From assembly GCA_011763485.2 (NCBI GenBank), contig JAANSK020257274.1, positions 1 to 22,503 on the forward strand: a stretch of 22,503 nt of DNA. Direction: 5' to 3'. The notes under the pieces were generated by a model. It worked only from the letters and a program-made list of their open reading frames with translations. It did not search any database and was not told the origin of the DNA. The stretch is from Isoetes engelmannii. Taxonomy: Eukaryota > Streptophyta > Lycopodiopsida > Isoetales > Isoetaceae. Positions 10,208 through 18,779 of the stretch are shown here, piece by piece (the first letter of the stretch is position 1; each line of letters begins with the position of its first letter). Both the position numbers and the translations under genes were made by a program.

Positions 10208-10346
10208 TTGACGGCCAGTCGCTGCTTGACGGCTTTTCATCTGGCGGGGAATATATTTCACGTTCTACCAGCGACGAGTTTTGACGTTTGACGGCCCGTC
10301 ATTTGACGTGGAATATTATGTCACGTTAACAACAGGATATTCACGT
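10208..10346. promoter_or_regulatory. cluster of TTGACG and TCACGT motifs
   Basis: On the plus strand TTGACG occurs at 10208, 10226, 10281, 10288 and 10303, and TCACGT at 10258, 10321 and 10341. Each TCACGT is preceded by an ATAT-type block (GAATATATT, GAATATTATG, GGATAT). TGACG is the core of as-1-like bZIP (TGA factor) sites, TTGAC the core of WRKY W-boxes, and ACGT the core of plant bZIP/bHLH sites. The cluster is 230-370 bases upstream of the candidate TATA box. Which factors bind, if any, is unknown. Confidence 0.5.
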
Positions 10347-10530
10347 CCATTTTTGAACTAGCATGCCGCCAGCTTGCATCCTCGCGTCACTTTTTCTTAC
10401 TTTGCCTCCGCCGCTCGTGAACTTTTTTGCCGCGTGCCTCGCGAGGTAAACTCCTCTACCTCCACGTCGGACCACTGTAGAATATTACATGGCCTTCCCC
10501 ATGATTATCACTCCAATGTGACGAGCACAG

Positions 10531-10570
10531 AATTGAATTGAATTGAATTGAATTGGATTGAATTGAATTG
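10531..10570. repeat. AATTG pentanucleotide microsatellite
   Basis: Eight 5-bp units, seven of them AATTG and one GATTG. The same unit makes the tail of the LINE relic at 886-904, so this could be the tail of a very short minus-strand LINE insertion; the flanking sequence after 10571 is too diverged to prove that. Confidence 0.9.
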
Positions 10571-11282
10571 TATACACCGACGTATGCCTTTTCCCTTCAG
10601 CCATCGCACGACATGCTCCATCGTGAGACATGCTCACATTTGTTGTCATGCTCAGCATAACACTATAGATGCTACTTCTTCTTGGATGGTCCAGAATGAT
10701 GTCCAAAATGATATCCAGCCCTCATTGCACGTCATCCCGGACTATGGTGTGTCTCCCAGTACAACCCTTGACCCGTAACAAAGCACTCCGTAGCTCACAA
10801 GGTCAAATTCCAGTTGAATACTAACTAATTTTTGCTTTCAAGGACTTGTGTCCGGTCAGGAAGCTACCAGCACCAAGATAGACTTATTTTATACAAGTAG
10901 AAATATGGACTGTATTGCATAATGCCTATCATTCTTTTCTCTCAAGTCCAACCACACACTGTTGCATCTTTGCCAACTTTCATGATACTTGAGTGCAAGC
11001 AATCATAGGGATTAGGGCCATGTTACTATGAGGAAGAGACAAATTCTAATCCTTGACTCTCTATGTATAAAGATATAACTGAAATTCTCGTTCAGTTCTC
11101 GTTCTGCTCAGTATTGTGTACCTTTGTGCTTCAATCCATACCATATTAGCTACAATGTCAACATCGATAAAATTGAAGTAGCATTAAAAAAACATAAAGA
11201 TGCACCCCACCAATTAGTTAGGTGTATGCACGTAACATGCTCATGCATGAAAATTCCATGTATTAAGATAGAACTTCTACAC
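10571..11282. other. AT-rich spacer, no gene seen
   Basis: No open frame with recognisable content and no RNA gene. It ends where similarity to the downstream tandem unit begins near 11283. Confidence 0.5.
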
Positions 11283-11796
11283 CCGATTGACATGTACATT
11301 GAATTACGTCATGGGTGCAGAGAATTGAAGAATATTCTATGTCAATATTATCAAAAGAGTTGTTTTGACCCCGTATTTTAAGATTGTGGAATATAAGTAC
11401 ATGAAGGGCTACAATACAAAGGTTGTCATGTTCTGCATTTTAGCACCTAGTGCATGGTTGTCAAATATTGAACCAATTTGTCAAATACCGAAACAATTAG
11501 TAGAACGAAAAATATGTATATACATTCCAAGAATAACAACATAAGCATTAGTTGTCAACTCTAAATAATCTCAAAATTTGTGGTTGTTAATACATGGGTC
11601 CTCGCATAATGACTTACTACATATTAAAAGCTTAAAAAATGATATCTACGTCCAAAATTCTTAGCAGATCTTAATAGAACATCTTGCATTTAATGAATGG
11701 AATCCTTGTTGATTTCCTAGATGGTTGTGGCTGGTAAATTTTCAAAAAATGGACCCCTAGAAACGTATTTACCTTGTTATTGCAAGAAAAACTACT

Positions 11797-12643
11797 TTAA
11801 ATCCAGGTCCTCGCAGGTTATCAGGATCTGACCGTTTTCTACCGTCGGATCTAAGAGAGGTTATAACTGATAACCTCTCGAATATTCCTTTTAGTAGAAT
11901 ATTCGAATGATTATCACAATAATGTCTCGAATATTCTTTTCTAACGAATATTCTATTGTGGCAGTCCGTCACAGGGGCAGAGGACAGAAAAACTGGCAGC
12001 ATTTGAGTAGCTGCATTTGAGTACCTGCTCTGCAATCCAGCGGAAAAAAAATTGGGGGCTTTAGCAGAGCCCATCTATCCGATCGATCCAATAAATTGCT
12101 ATTCCCAGATGGATTAGCCCCTCTGGTCTGAATCCCCAGCTCGTCAGGAGTAATTCCGATGCCATACATTGAAGTTCTGGTTTAAAAAAAATCCTGCAAA
12201 CCCATTTCACAGATCGATTTTTTCATTGTGTTTTGCAGGGGATTGATCGCAGGAACAGATCTGATCCATGGCCACAAATCCGGCCATGTTTAGCTCTTTT
12301 TTTTTTATCTGATCAATATTGCTTGGGCTGCAGGAGTAGATCTAAGCATTACGAATAGATAGATCAAAGGAAACCAAGGCCTAACTGCTTGGTTGGGTAG
12401 AAAGATGGGCATTTTGTGTGAGCAAGAAAAACAGAGTGCATGTCGGATTGTGGAAATTTAGCCGCGGATCTGTGGCCAGAATCTCATTTTCTAAAGGATT
12501 TTGTGAAGGCCCATCTGGTTTGCAGAATCTACGTGCTTTTTAGGGAAGAATCATGTGCCAAGGAATCCTGTTTGTGTGCAGATCCAAGAGCTCTGATGCT
12601 AAGTCGAATAGCTATGGAGAAACCTGCTCGGACCTGGGTTTAA
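11797..12643. mobile_element. TTAA-flanked element with terminal inverted repeats
   Basis: An 839-bp insertion (11801-12639) bounded by TTAA at 11797-11800 and 12640-12643. Its ends are imperfect inverted repeats: ATCCAGGTCCTCGCAGGTT on the left against ACCCAGGTCCGAGCAGGTT (complement of the right end), 16 of 19 identical. The sister repeat near 16031-16045 lacks it. TTAA target duplication is the hallmark of piggyBac-type transposons, so I read this as a non-autonomous TTAA-type element. No transposase is encoded; the short open stretches inside do not resemble one. The left part holds several perfect hairpins. Confidence 0.7.
11855..11960. repeat. hairpin cluster with four GAATATTC palindromes
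   Basis: GAGAGGTTAT (11855-11864) pairs perfectly with ATAACCTCTC (11870-11879) across 5 bases. Four copies of the palindrome GAATATTC follow at 11880, 11897, 11929 and 11946, spaced 17, 32 and 17 bases. The last pair sits inside CACAATA (11915-11921) and TATTGTG (11954-11960). All lie in the left subterminal part of the TTAA-flanked element, where transposase-binding sites are usually found. Confidence 0.85.
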
Positions 12644-12750
12644 GGGAGGTCAACCCTCCCCTTTCCGGGATCATGGGAAATAACCCTCTCGGCCTGCCAG
12701 CCTCGAGGGTTATTTCCCATAATCCCCTCAAGGGGAGGGTTCACCTCCTC
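12644..12750. mobile_element. 107-bp foldback element flanked by TTAA
   Basis: Almost the whole segment folds on itself: arm 12644-12688 pairs with arm 12705-12750 (about 40 of 45 positions) around a 16-base loop. Shared arm sequence includes AACCCTCCCCTT and ATGGGAAATAACCCTC. TTAA flanks it at 12640-12643 and 12751-12754; the left TTAA is shared with the larger element next door. The sister repeat lacks it. It may be an independent miniature TTAA element or the outer end of the larger one. Confidence 0.75.
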
Positions 12751-13066
12751 TTAATATATTCGTACAACAAAAGTATAACGCGAAGCGAGCTTGTTGTTGG
12801 ATATTGTGTGTTTGGAATATTATGTGGTAATATTATCGCCAATAGGGACCTTGCTACCTATACATACACAATGCAAATTAGATCCCTAGCAAGTTGGACC
12901 AATATGTACAAGTTGCCAGTTGGGGCCAGATGGGAGTTGCCGAAGATTTAGCGTATGCTTCAACATTTATCATTCTTTGACTATTATAATGCAAAGTACA
13001 TGCACATGTCCGAGTATAGGAGCCATGATTCTTAAAGAACGCATTATCTTTAGTGTGCTTAGAGAG

Positions 13067-13221
13067 GCCTCACATGTGGGCGTCAGCAGCTCGACAGTCG
13101 GCGTGCCGTTCTGCCGCTCAGGGTGAAACTGCTCGAGCAGTTCAACGGCGAATGGCTTGAGTGTCAAACCGTCCGTCCAAAAATAGATACATGTGAATGT
13201 CAATAATTCTGCATGTGAGGC
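13067..13221. mobile_element. 155-bp MITE-like insertion
   Basis: Bounded by a perfect 10-bp inverted repeat, GCCTCACATG at 13067-13076 and CATGTGAGGC at 13212-13221. It is absent from the sister copy, which reads straight through at about 16345-16351. A perfect 16-bp palindrome, AACTGCTCGAGCAGTT, sits inside at 13127-13142. Flanks read TTAGAG and TTTAGGG, possibly a degraded target duplication. Superfamily cannot be assigned. Confidence 0.65.
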
Positions 13222-13330
13222 GTCCTTTAGGGCTTTCGTCTTTGGTCTAATTTGAGGTAATGCTGATACAAAAACTAAACCTCAATAAGCGCTCTTATAT
13301 CTTGGTATATCAACCACTATAGGCAAGTCC

Positions 13331-13455
13331 TTGATCCTAGCCCCAACGCCTTGATCCTTCCATCCCACCCCAGCGCCATGATCCTAGCTCCAGATCCCAC
13401 CCCAGCGCCATGATCTGAGCCCTCCATCCCGCCTCAATGCCTTGATCCTAGCCCC
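13331..13455 (+). repeat. imperfect C-rich tandem repeat at the 5' end of the ORF1-only element
   Basis: A motif around CCCCAGCGCCATGATCCTAG recurs three to four times with variation (CCAACGCCTTGATCC, CCAGCGCCATGATCC, CCAGCGCCATGATCT, CTCAATGCCTTGATCC). It opens the inserted element and may be its promoter-bearing 5' UTR, as tandem 5' UTR monomers are in some LINEs; that role is inference. Confidence 0.7.
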
Positions 13456-13894
13456 AAATCTACTCAGAAAATCCTGACCACAATCTTGTTGCGCTCCCCT
13501 CTAGTTTGGCCTCCCCAAATCAAATTCTAACTTCAGTTTTTTCCTAAGAGCGCAACACCACCCCCTCCCCTCATCCACCGGTGGAGCTTCTGCATCGGTC
13601 TATCAGGATTGTGGCTTCAGCATCGGACAGACAAGGTGGAGCTCTTTGTTAGTCATCTTAGCATCAGCTGCCACAGCCCCCGTTCCAAATCCCTACAGTC
13701 TAAGCCTGATTTGGCGAGGCCTAGGCTCCCACATCAAGTCCTGACTCATCAGCTCCAGGTTTCCTTTTTCTCAAATTCAGGCTTCTCGCTGCTTCATATT
13801 TTCTCTATCCGATAGTAGCGCCATGCTCCTGTCATAGTGCTGCGGGGAGTCTTCGTTAGGTTCAGGTCACCTTGTAATTCTGCATCCCACTCTT

Positions 13895-14556
13895 GTGCAA
13901 GCTACTACTTTCGCTCCAGCTCTACTTATCAGAAGGAGAGTGCAGACATACAAGATGAACAGATACCCCAGATCAGACAGTATGCATACCCCTTTCGTTC
14001 CCTTTGACTCCTCTTCAACTATGAGCCACAAGCCCCTAATACTGTGTGCTTTGGTGTGCGAATGGCTAGGACCAAGCCATCCGCAAGGGAGTCCTTGCTA
14101 CCACAGCCCCCCCCTGCATCCTCCAAGTTCTCGGTCTCGTACCCAGCTTCATGGCCAGGCACCACCTGTGCCTATTGACTTGCCCCCCTCTCTTTTTGGA
14201 CCACATCAAACTCTTCAGATTGGGCTGAACAGCTTTCTGGACATTCAAGCCCAATGTTTCCCATCTACACTCCGGGACCATTTGTATGCTATTCATTCTA
14301 CGGGAAGGAACGCGGTTAACTCTTTGACTGTCTCTATTAACTATTGGACACAGTTACTACAATTGCTACAAGACTTGGTGCCCAGCTAGAGTGTAGATGC
14401 TTCAATATAGACATTAGAGCTCGAATTGCCTAAGGAGGCACCGCCCACTTCCATCGCCACGCAGATCGACGATTTGCTGCATGAGGGGATACAGGCCACC
14501 TCCACTGCTATACGGACTGAGGACTTGCATCATACGCATACAAGGTAGCATCCACC
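13895..14556 (+). pseudogene. ORF1p N-terminal region, frameshifted
   Basis: A 164-codon open stretch from 13895 to 14389 is Pro/Ser-rich (PPLHPPSSRSRTQLHG) and then helical with Leu spacing (NYWTQLLQLLQDLVPS). After its stop, other frames carry fragments such as QIDDLLHEGIQATSTAIR (from 14461) and IRRRATLANIE (14568-14600), the kind of text that precedes the RRM in L1 ORF1p. I read this as the disordered N-terminus and coiled coil of the ORF1 protein, broken by at least three frame changes. The low-complexity part alone would not be identifiable without the domain that follows. Confidence 0.5.
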
Positions 14557-14985
14557 ATGCCTTCTCCATCAGACGGCGAGCCACACTCGCCAACATTGAA
14601 CTTGCGCATCATCGGCCTCCCAGAGGTGGATGATTGCTCTACTCTTGAGGAGGCGCCCCGCTTCTTTAGTGAAGAAATGTGGACCGAGTCAGCCAGCATT
14701 GTGTCAGCCAGTCAGGTTGGAGGAGCACGACCTGACCGCCCCTGTCACGTTCTGGTTCAGTTTTGGGATGCCATTCCTCGCCTGCATATTCTGCGGCATG
14801 GTAATCATTTGAAGGGGACCACCTTCTTCGTGCAAGAAGATCTCACCCCCGTCCAGCTCTGCAGACGCAAAGAGGAACGTTGTCGGGTCTGTGAGGCTCG
14901 CTTGCAACATAAGTGGGTAGTGTATCGAGGGCGATGTGCTATTATCCGGGATCAGTGGCCTCCCGATCCCTGGACTGTGTGCTAG
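14557..14985 (+). pseudogene. L1-type ORF1p, RRM and C-terminal domain
   Basis: A 142-codon open stretch holding the RNA-binding core of an L1-like ORF1 protein (Transposase_22 type). It reads LNLRIIGLPEVDD at the RRM start, RPCHVLVQF in the RRM sheet, LKGTTFFVQEDLTPVQLCRR in the C-terminal domain, then EARLQHKWVVYRGRCAIIRD and a stop. In the family this protein trimerises through a coiled coil and coats its own RNA in a cytoplasmic particle. The ATG at 14557 is not the real start: the preceding frame (IRRRATLANIE) joins just before NLRIIGLPE with a small deletion. Plant LINEs more often carry a zinc-knuckle ORF1p, so this architecture is notable. Confidence 0.78.
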
Positions 14986-15193
14986 TCCCGCTCTCCTGCA
15001 CTTATCTCTGCACTCATTTTGTTGTTACTATTATTTTTATGATAAGGCTCCGTGCCTTGGGGGCCTAATCCTCAGGTTTTGTTCTGTTTAGGGCTTTGGC
15101 CCTTTGTTCAGTACCATCACATGCCCGATAAGATGCTGCCTTTGTGGCGTGTTGTTAAAATTCTCTTATCTCATCTTATCTTAAATTTCCATT

Positions 15194-15548
15194 AATCTCC
15201 AATTGATAACTATGTCATCTTCTATTCTATGGCACAAGAAGATACTTTCTCGCATTCTATTATTTACATAAAAAACCTTTGCTCTTACAATAAAATTCAA
15301 TTTAACTCTTTATTTGCATGTCTTACAGTCTCAGATGGGGTGATCACACAAGATGCACCAAAGTAAAAGGTGCACTAAAAGTATTCTTCCAAACTTATCT
15401 TACTTACAAGAATTGGCACAACTTGGGTTACAATTTATCAATCACCTATATGCATAAAGTTTAAATAAGTATTGACAACTTTGGGGAATTGAAGTTCAGT
15501 CATAAAGACCTCAATGTTAATCTTGAAATTATATAAACACATGCCATT
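15194..15548. repeat. tandem unit 1, A segment
   Basis: Similar (roughly 85% by eye) to 16461-16846, from AATCTCCAATTGATA to AAATTATATAAACAC, with one indel-rich patch after the ATTTGCATGTCTT stretch. Displaced from its B segment by the ORF1-only insertion. Confidence 0.85.
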
Positions 15549-15552
15549 AGAG

Positions 15553-16440
15553 GATTTGACTTGTACGTCGAATTACGTCAGAGGTACATAGCATTGAAGA
15601 AGATTCTATGTCAATATTATCAAAGGAGTTGTTCTGACCCAGTATTTTAAGATTGTGGAATATAAGTACATGAGGAACTACAATACAAAGGTTGTCATGT
15701 TCTGCATTTTAGCACCTAGTGCATGGTTGTCAAATACGGAAACAATTAGCACAGCAAAAAATATATATTCTAAGAATAAGAACGTAAGCATTAGTTGTCA
15801 ACTCTAAATAATCCCAAAGTTTGTGGTTGTTAATGCATGGGTCCTCGCATAATGACTTACTAAATATTAAGAGCTTAAAATATGATATCTACGTCCAAAA
15901 TTCTTAGAGATCTTAATAGAACATCTTGCATTTAATGAATGGAATCCCTGTTGATTTTCTAGATGGTTGTGGTTGGTAAGTTTGCAAAAATGGACCCCTA
16001 GAAACGTATTTACCTTGTTATTCCAAGAAAAACTACTCTGCTTACATATTCGTACTACAAAAGGATAACAAGAAACATAGCTGCTTGTTGGATAGTGTGT
16101 GTTTCGAATATTATGTGGTTATATTATCGACAATAGGGACCTTGTTAACAGTCGTATAGCATATATAACGCAAGTTGGACCAATATGTACAAGTTGCCAG
16201 TTGGGTGCCAGATGGGAGCCTCATAAGATTTAGCGTAAGCTTCAACATTTTTCATTCTTTGACTATTATAATGCAAAGTACATGCACATGTCCGAGTATA
16301 GGAGCCATGATTCTTAAACAATGCATTATATCTTTAGTGTGCTTAGGGCATTTGTCCTTGGTCTAATTTGAGGTAATGTTGATACAAAAACTAAACCTCA
16401 ATATGCCCTCTTATATCTTGGTATATCAACCATTATAAAC
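15553..16440. repeat. tandem unit 2, B segment (uninterrupted)
   Basis: The reference copy that lacks all three insertions found in 11283-13324. It spans the equivalent empty sites near 16031-16045 (TTAA elements) and 16345-16351 (MITE-like). It contains no open frame of note. Confidence 0.85.
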
Positions 16441-16460
16441 CAAGCCTGAAATCTCAATTA

Positions 16461-16846
16461 AATCTCCAATTGATAGCTCTGTCATCATCTATTATATAGC
16501 ACAATAAGATATTTTCTTGCCTTCTATTGTTTACATAAGAAACCTTCGCTCTTACAATAAAATCCAATTCAATTCTTTATTTGCATGTCTTGCAGTCTCA
16601 CATGAGGTGGTCATCAAGATGTAAAAAGAAGAAGTTGTCTGAAATTAAATAATTAATGCAGCTAAATGCTAAAAGTATTCTTCCAAACTTATCTTACTTA
16701 CAAGAATTGGCACAACTTGGGGTACAATTTGTCATTCACCTACAAGCATAAAGCTTAAATAAGTATTGACGACTTTACCGAACTGAACTTCAATCGTAAA
16801 GGTCTCAATATTAATCTTGAAATTATATAAACACGCGTCATTCAAC
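16461..16846. repeat. tandem unit 2, A segment
   Basis: Second copy of 15194-15548, starting 1267 bases after the first, which gives the unit length. Directly preceded by the B segment, showing the original B-A order. Confidence 0.85.
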
Positions 16847-17369
16847 ACAATGTGTAATAATATTTCTTCTTATATATGAGACTAGGATTGTATTTCATGG
16901 GATGTAGTCATGGTACATTTATGTTGCACAATGTAATTTCACATTTTGGTGTCACACATGCAAAGACATTAATATATCTTTTTAAGGACTGCAAACTTTG
17001 ACCCCTTGTATAATTTTTGAATTTAAAACATTTGGATTGCTACTGCGACTTTGCTAAGTTCGACTTTGTTTTCTAAACAAGATGCGCCCTTAACTACCTT
17101 GGTCATCGGATCTATTGATCCTAACCAAGAACATATATTGGGGCCTCTAAGCGCCTCTCGTTTTGATTATGGTCATATGTGACTGGGGGCGCCTATGGTT
17201 TTGAAATATGAAATACAGTTGCGCTTAAGATTTTAGAGGGTTGCTAAGTGCATGGGAGACTGTACGATCACTATTTCGTTTTCACCATCGTGCGCACACT
17301 AGCACTACTGCAAGTTGTTGGTGAATTCCCTTAGACTGTGGTCCTCTGGTATCTTCAGTCCACCCATTG
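16847..17369. other. AT-rich spacer, no gene seen
   Basis: No recognisable gene. The last 200-300 bases might already be decayed LINE ORF2 sequence, but I can follow convincing protein text only from about 17370. Confidence 0.45.
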
Positions 17370-18189
17370 ACGCAGCGTAGATGGAGATTGGCAAGTGTGC
17401 ATATGATATTTGATTGGTATAATAATCAGATGCAGTTGCTGACATGGGAAGAGTTTAAAGCATAGTTCCTCCTTTTAAGGTGGGATCAAGCTATTTGGCA
17501 GAAGGTGTCTTCAGTTCTTCCTCCAACAGCAGAAGTGGGTATCCCCCAGCTTTGGATAGTACATGAGCGTGTCAAAGCAGATAAGTTGGTGAACTCCATG
17601 ACATTGTACAAGATCTTGCTTGGAGCTGATGTCTTGCCTCCTTCATCCAAGTGGCCCCTGGTCATTCCTAGGGACCGGCAGAAAGCAGTATGGAAATGGG
17701 TTTGGGATAAACTGCTTCATCCCAAAGTATCTGTTTTATGGTGGCAAGTCATTCATCGTTGCGTACGCGTCAATATTCTAGTGCACAGAGTTTACCCAGA
17801 GGTTTCTGCACTTTGTCCTTTATGTGCACTGAGGGACGAGACAATTGAGCATTGCTTCTTCCTTTGTCGCCATGTCAGGCATGCTTGGTTGTGGCTTCAA
17901 GGCCTCTTTCACTGCAATTTGAATAGCCAACAGTTGTTACTCGCAGTCTATCCAAATAGCTGGAAAAATTTGGTGAAAAGAGTGTTTCATTTGGCCTCTG
18001 CATGGATCATCTGGTCCATTTGGAAAAGAAGAAATCTTTCTCATATTCAAAGGTCTTGCTTGGTCTGATGCACAGGTTCTTATCGATGCCCAACATCGAA
18101 TTGCCAAGGCATTCAGGTACTCATCAATTGCTAACGAGGTGAAGAGCCGTATTTGGAAGCACTATCTTCAGATTCATACTTACTTGTGA
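17370..18189 (+). pseudogene. LINE ORF2 C-terminus with zf-RVT domain
   Basis: The frame reads RRWRLASVHMIFDWYNNQ, meets a TAG at 17463-17465, and then stays open to 18068. It contains VWKWVWDKLLHPKVSVLWWQ followed by CPLC and HCFFLC, the Cys/His set of the zf-RVT domain (zinc-binding region of plant LINE reverse transcriptases), then AWIIWSIWKRRN. Near 18035 a one-base frameshift moves the text to another frame, which continues with LAWSDAQVLIDAQHRIAKAF and ends YLQIHTYL at a TGA (18187-18189). The RT core and endonuclease are missing. The ATG at 17505-region starts are internal and not meaningful. Confidence 0.82.
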
Positions 18190-18335
18190 GCTTTTGCGTG
18201 TTCTTCACATTGTTGAGTTGTTGTATTTGATTGGGATGGTTCTGCTCTGGTAGACATTTTCTCCATTGAGTTCTTAATCCCATTGTACTTTGTTGTAACT
18301 TTCTCTGGATAATAAAGGCTTGCGTCTTTCAAAAT
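17370..18335 (+). mobile_element. 3' fragment of a second, distinct LINE
   Basis: Carries only the C-terminal part of ORF2 with a zf-RVT domain, then about 145 bases of 3' UTR ending in an A-rich stretch (CAAAATAAAAAATCGAAATAA near 18331-18351). The zinc-binding type and the A-rich end differ from the LINE at 2441-5667, so this is another family, of the common plant L1 kind. Confidence 0.78.
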
Positions 18336-18692
18336 AAAAAATCGAAATAATTCAATGTCTTAATAAGAATGCTTTGACCAATACAACTAGTGGGGTAACA
18401 TAATTAGTTTTTTTTCGTATATTTTATTTCATTTTATCACAATCCATTCGCTTGTTTTAGCATTTGCACTTAGGAAAGTGTAGCTTCTCATGGACTAGCT
18501 TTTTGAACCAGTCCAAGCTTTGGGTTTTTGAATTTGCTTAAAATTAATGACACTAGGTCCAAGCTTCAATTTTTTGAACCAGATTCATCTTGTGATACAT
18601 TATTACATAGATTTTAAAGTCTGATTTGATTGTCTGGATTAAGAGACGAGTCATAGTTCATCTGGGATTTGCCCAAGCTTTTGTAATGTTTT
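18336..18692. other. AT-rich spacer, no gene seen
   Basis: No coding or RNA gene recognised. The phrase TCCAAGCTT followed by a T-rich stretch occurs near 18513 and 18559 in similar surroundings (TTTTTGAACCAG twice), a short imperfect local repeat. Confidence 0.45.
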
Positions 18693-18779
18693 TATTATGG
18701 ATGGCGTTTTTCTATCCCATCGTATGGGTCCCATGGCCTACTGCTCTCTGTGGACGTTAAAATTCTATTCTATTCTTAT
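18693..18779 (+). mobile_element. short LINE 3'-end copy with ATTCT tail
   Basis: GGTCCCATGGCCT and GTGGACGTTAAAATTC followed by ATTCT units (18762-18777) align with the 3' terminus at 5582-5667 (GTCCCATGGGCCAATTGGCC, GTGGACGATAAAAG, TTCTA tail). Only about 85 bases are present, a strongly 5'-truncated insertion of the same or a sister family. Confidence 0.75.

Larger units (their letters stand above)
11283..13324. repeat. tandem unit 1, B segment, interrupted by insertions
   Basis: Matches 15553-16440 closely (shared stretches include ATTTTAAGATTGTGGAATAT and GCATTTTAGCACCTAGTGCA). It is longer because of insertions at 11797-12754 and 13067-13221 that the sister copy lacks. Together with the A segment at 15194-15548 it forms the first of two tandem copies of a unit of about 1.27 kb. 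No coding potential is seen in the shared sequence, so its origin (segmental duplication, satellite-like repeat or old LTR pieces) is open. Confidence 0.85.
13335..15183 (+). mobile_element. ORF1-only LINE derivative with its own 3' tail
   Basis: This insertion of about 1.85 kb splits the B and A segments of tandem unit 1; unit 2 runs straight across the site at 16440-16461, which fixes the ends to within about 15 bases. Inside are a C-rich repeated 5' region, a degenerate ORF1 (13895-14985), about 165 bases of 3' UTR and a tail (TTAAAATTCTCTTATCTCAT at 15156-15175, then CTTATCTT). No endonuclease or reverse transcriptase is present. The terminal block GTGGCGTGTTGTTAAAATTC resembles GTGGACGTTAAAATTC of the LINE 3' end at 18750-18765, so the RT of that family may have copied it. 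The layout recalls mammalian HAL1 (half-L1) elements. Confidence 0.62.

Noticed and set aside
10031-10284. Overlapping open stretches on both strands upstream of the GARP gene
   Set aside because: They come from the GAAGAAATT repeat and promoter-type sequence; none shows a domain or consistent codon use.
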